Shown: one piece after another, positions 6,606 through 6,902 of the stretch
How positions within the stretch are numbered: position 1 is the first letter of the stretch
Layout: each line of letters opens with the position of its first letter
Assembly: GCA_027011235.1 (NCBI GenBank)
Contig: JALVAI010000345.1
Coordinates: 1 to 6,902, forward strand
Reading direction: 5' to 3'
DNA: 6,902 bases
From: Desulfobulbaceae bacterium
Lineage (GTDB): Bacteria > Desulfobacterota > Desulfobulbia > Desulfobulbales > Desulfobulbaceae
Notes under the pieces: model-generated
The model's database searches: none
Told to the model about the DNA's origin: nothing
Seen by the model: only the letters and a program-made list of their open reading frames with translations
Translations under genes and position numbers: made by a program

Positions 6606-6902
6606 ATCCTTTCTCTTCATTGTTGTTTTTTGGCGCCGCCTGGTGGTGATTTTTCCTCTTTTCAGTACGATTTATGAGGGATAATTTTTTTTCTGAAATA
6701 TGGTCGATCAGAAAAAAATGCAGCGGCGGGCAGTTAAAAACAGCAGGGATATGTTTTGATTATATAGTGAGTATTTAATAGGATTTTGAAGATATGTTGA
6801 GATATGAAGAGAAATATGGTTGTGGAAATATTGTTGATAATTTGTAAGTTTTTCACCTAACAGTTTGAAATAAAAAGAAATATTTAGTTTGCCAGTGAAT
6901 AC
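6606..6902. other. AT-rich intergenic region at right edge
   Basis: After comF the sequence shifts sharply to AT-rich DNA with no convincing gene to the window edge. A weak stem (CGCC-like arm 6637-6640 with GGTG 6645-6648) followed by ATTTTTCC could be a poor terminator for comF. Further on there are an A/T inverted repeat (6686-6718), two copies of GAAATATGGT (6695-6704 and 6811-6820) and a roughly 10-bp-periodic run after 6780. A 17-codon frame (6794-6847) has AGGA 10 bases ahead but is too short to trust. The region probably includes upstream control sequence of a gene beyond the edge. Confidence 0.5.
6686..6718. repeat. 11-bp inverted repeat with T-run and A-run arms
   Basis: TTTTTTTCTGA (6686-6696) is the exact reverse complement of TCAGAAAAAAA (6708-6718), with an 11-base loop. 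It lies 81 bases after the comF stop. The stem is mostly A-T pairs, so it would be weak as RNA. As DNA it could be a protein-binding palindrome, or a terminator acting on either strand. Confidence 0.55.

Noticed and set aside
6631..6660. Intrinsic terminator after comF
   Set aside because: The best stem is only four pairs including a wobble; too weak to list as a terminator despite the following T-run.
6794..6847. A 17-codon frame beginning MLRYEEKYG
   Set aside because: It is very short, lies in a periodic AT-rich tract and has no recognisable product; the AGGA 10 bases ahead is not enough.

Overview
The window is ordinary chromosomal housekeeping DNA from a Gram-negative bacterium. It carries an outer-membrane assembly protein (BamA), a lysophosphatidate acyltransferase (PlsC), the start of Mfd, an isocitrate dehydrogenase and a ComF-family protein. 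The BamA form has an extra N-terminal domain before five POTRA domains. Together with the eukaryote-like NADP isocitrate dehydrogenase and the moderately high GC of the genes, this suggests Desulfobacterota, perhaps Desulfobulbales. That placement is inference from family recognition, not from a search.

Layout. Positions 1-4074 are read leftward as plsC (4074-3313), bamA (3202-524) and mfd (502 to beyond the left edge). bamA and mfd are separated by only 21 bases and are probably co-transcribed. A 110-base gap between plsC and bamA holds a plausible promoter for bamA. Positions 4075-4490 are a 416-base divergent intergenic region with candidate promoters for icd, small inverted repeats and one doubtful 50-codon reading frame. 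icd (4491-5705) and comF (5895-6605) are read rightward and are separated by 189 bases that contain a perfect 14-bp palindrome. From 6606 to the right edge the DNA turns strongly AT-rich. No convincing gene is seen there, but there is an 11-bp A/T inverted repeat and a run of roughly 10-bp-periodic sequence.

How the genes relate. PlsC makes phosphatidic acid for membrane phospholipids and BamA inserts beta-barrel proteins in the outer membrane, so the left block leans towards envelope biogenesis. Mfd is a DNA-repair factor that appears to share the bamA transcript. The right block combines a TCA-cycle NADPH-producing enzyme with a phosphoribosyltransferase-fold ComF protein, with no evident pathway link.

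I found no defence system, mobile element, CRISPR array, tRNA or rRNA, and no convincing undescribed system. The findings are modest: an extended BamA, an uncommon bamA-mfd arrangement, a eukaryote-type ICDH with its catalytic set intact, and several palindromic or periodic non-coding elements.
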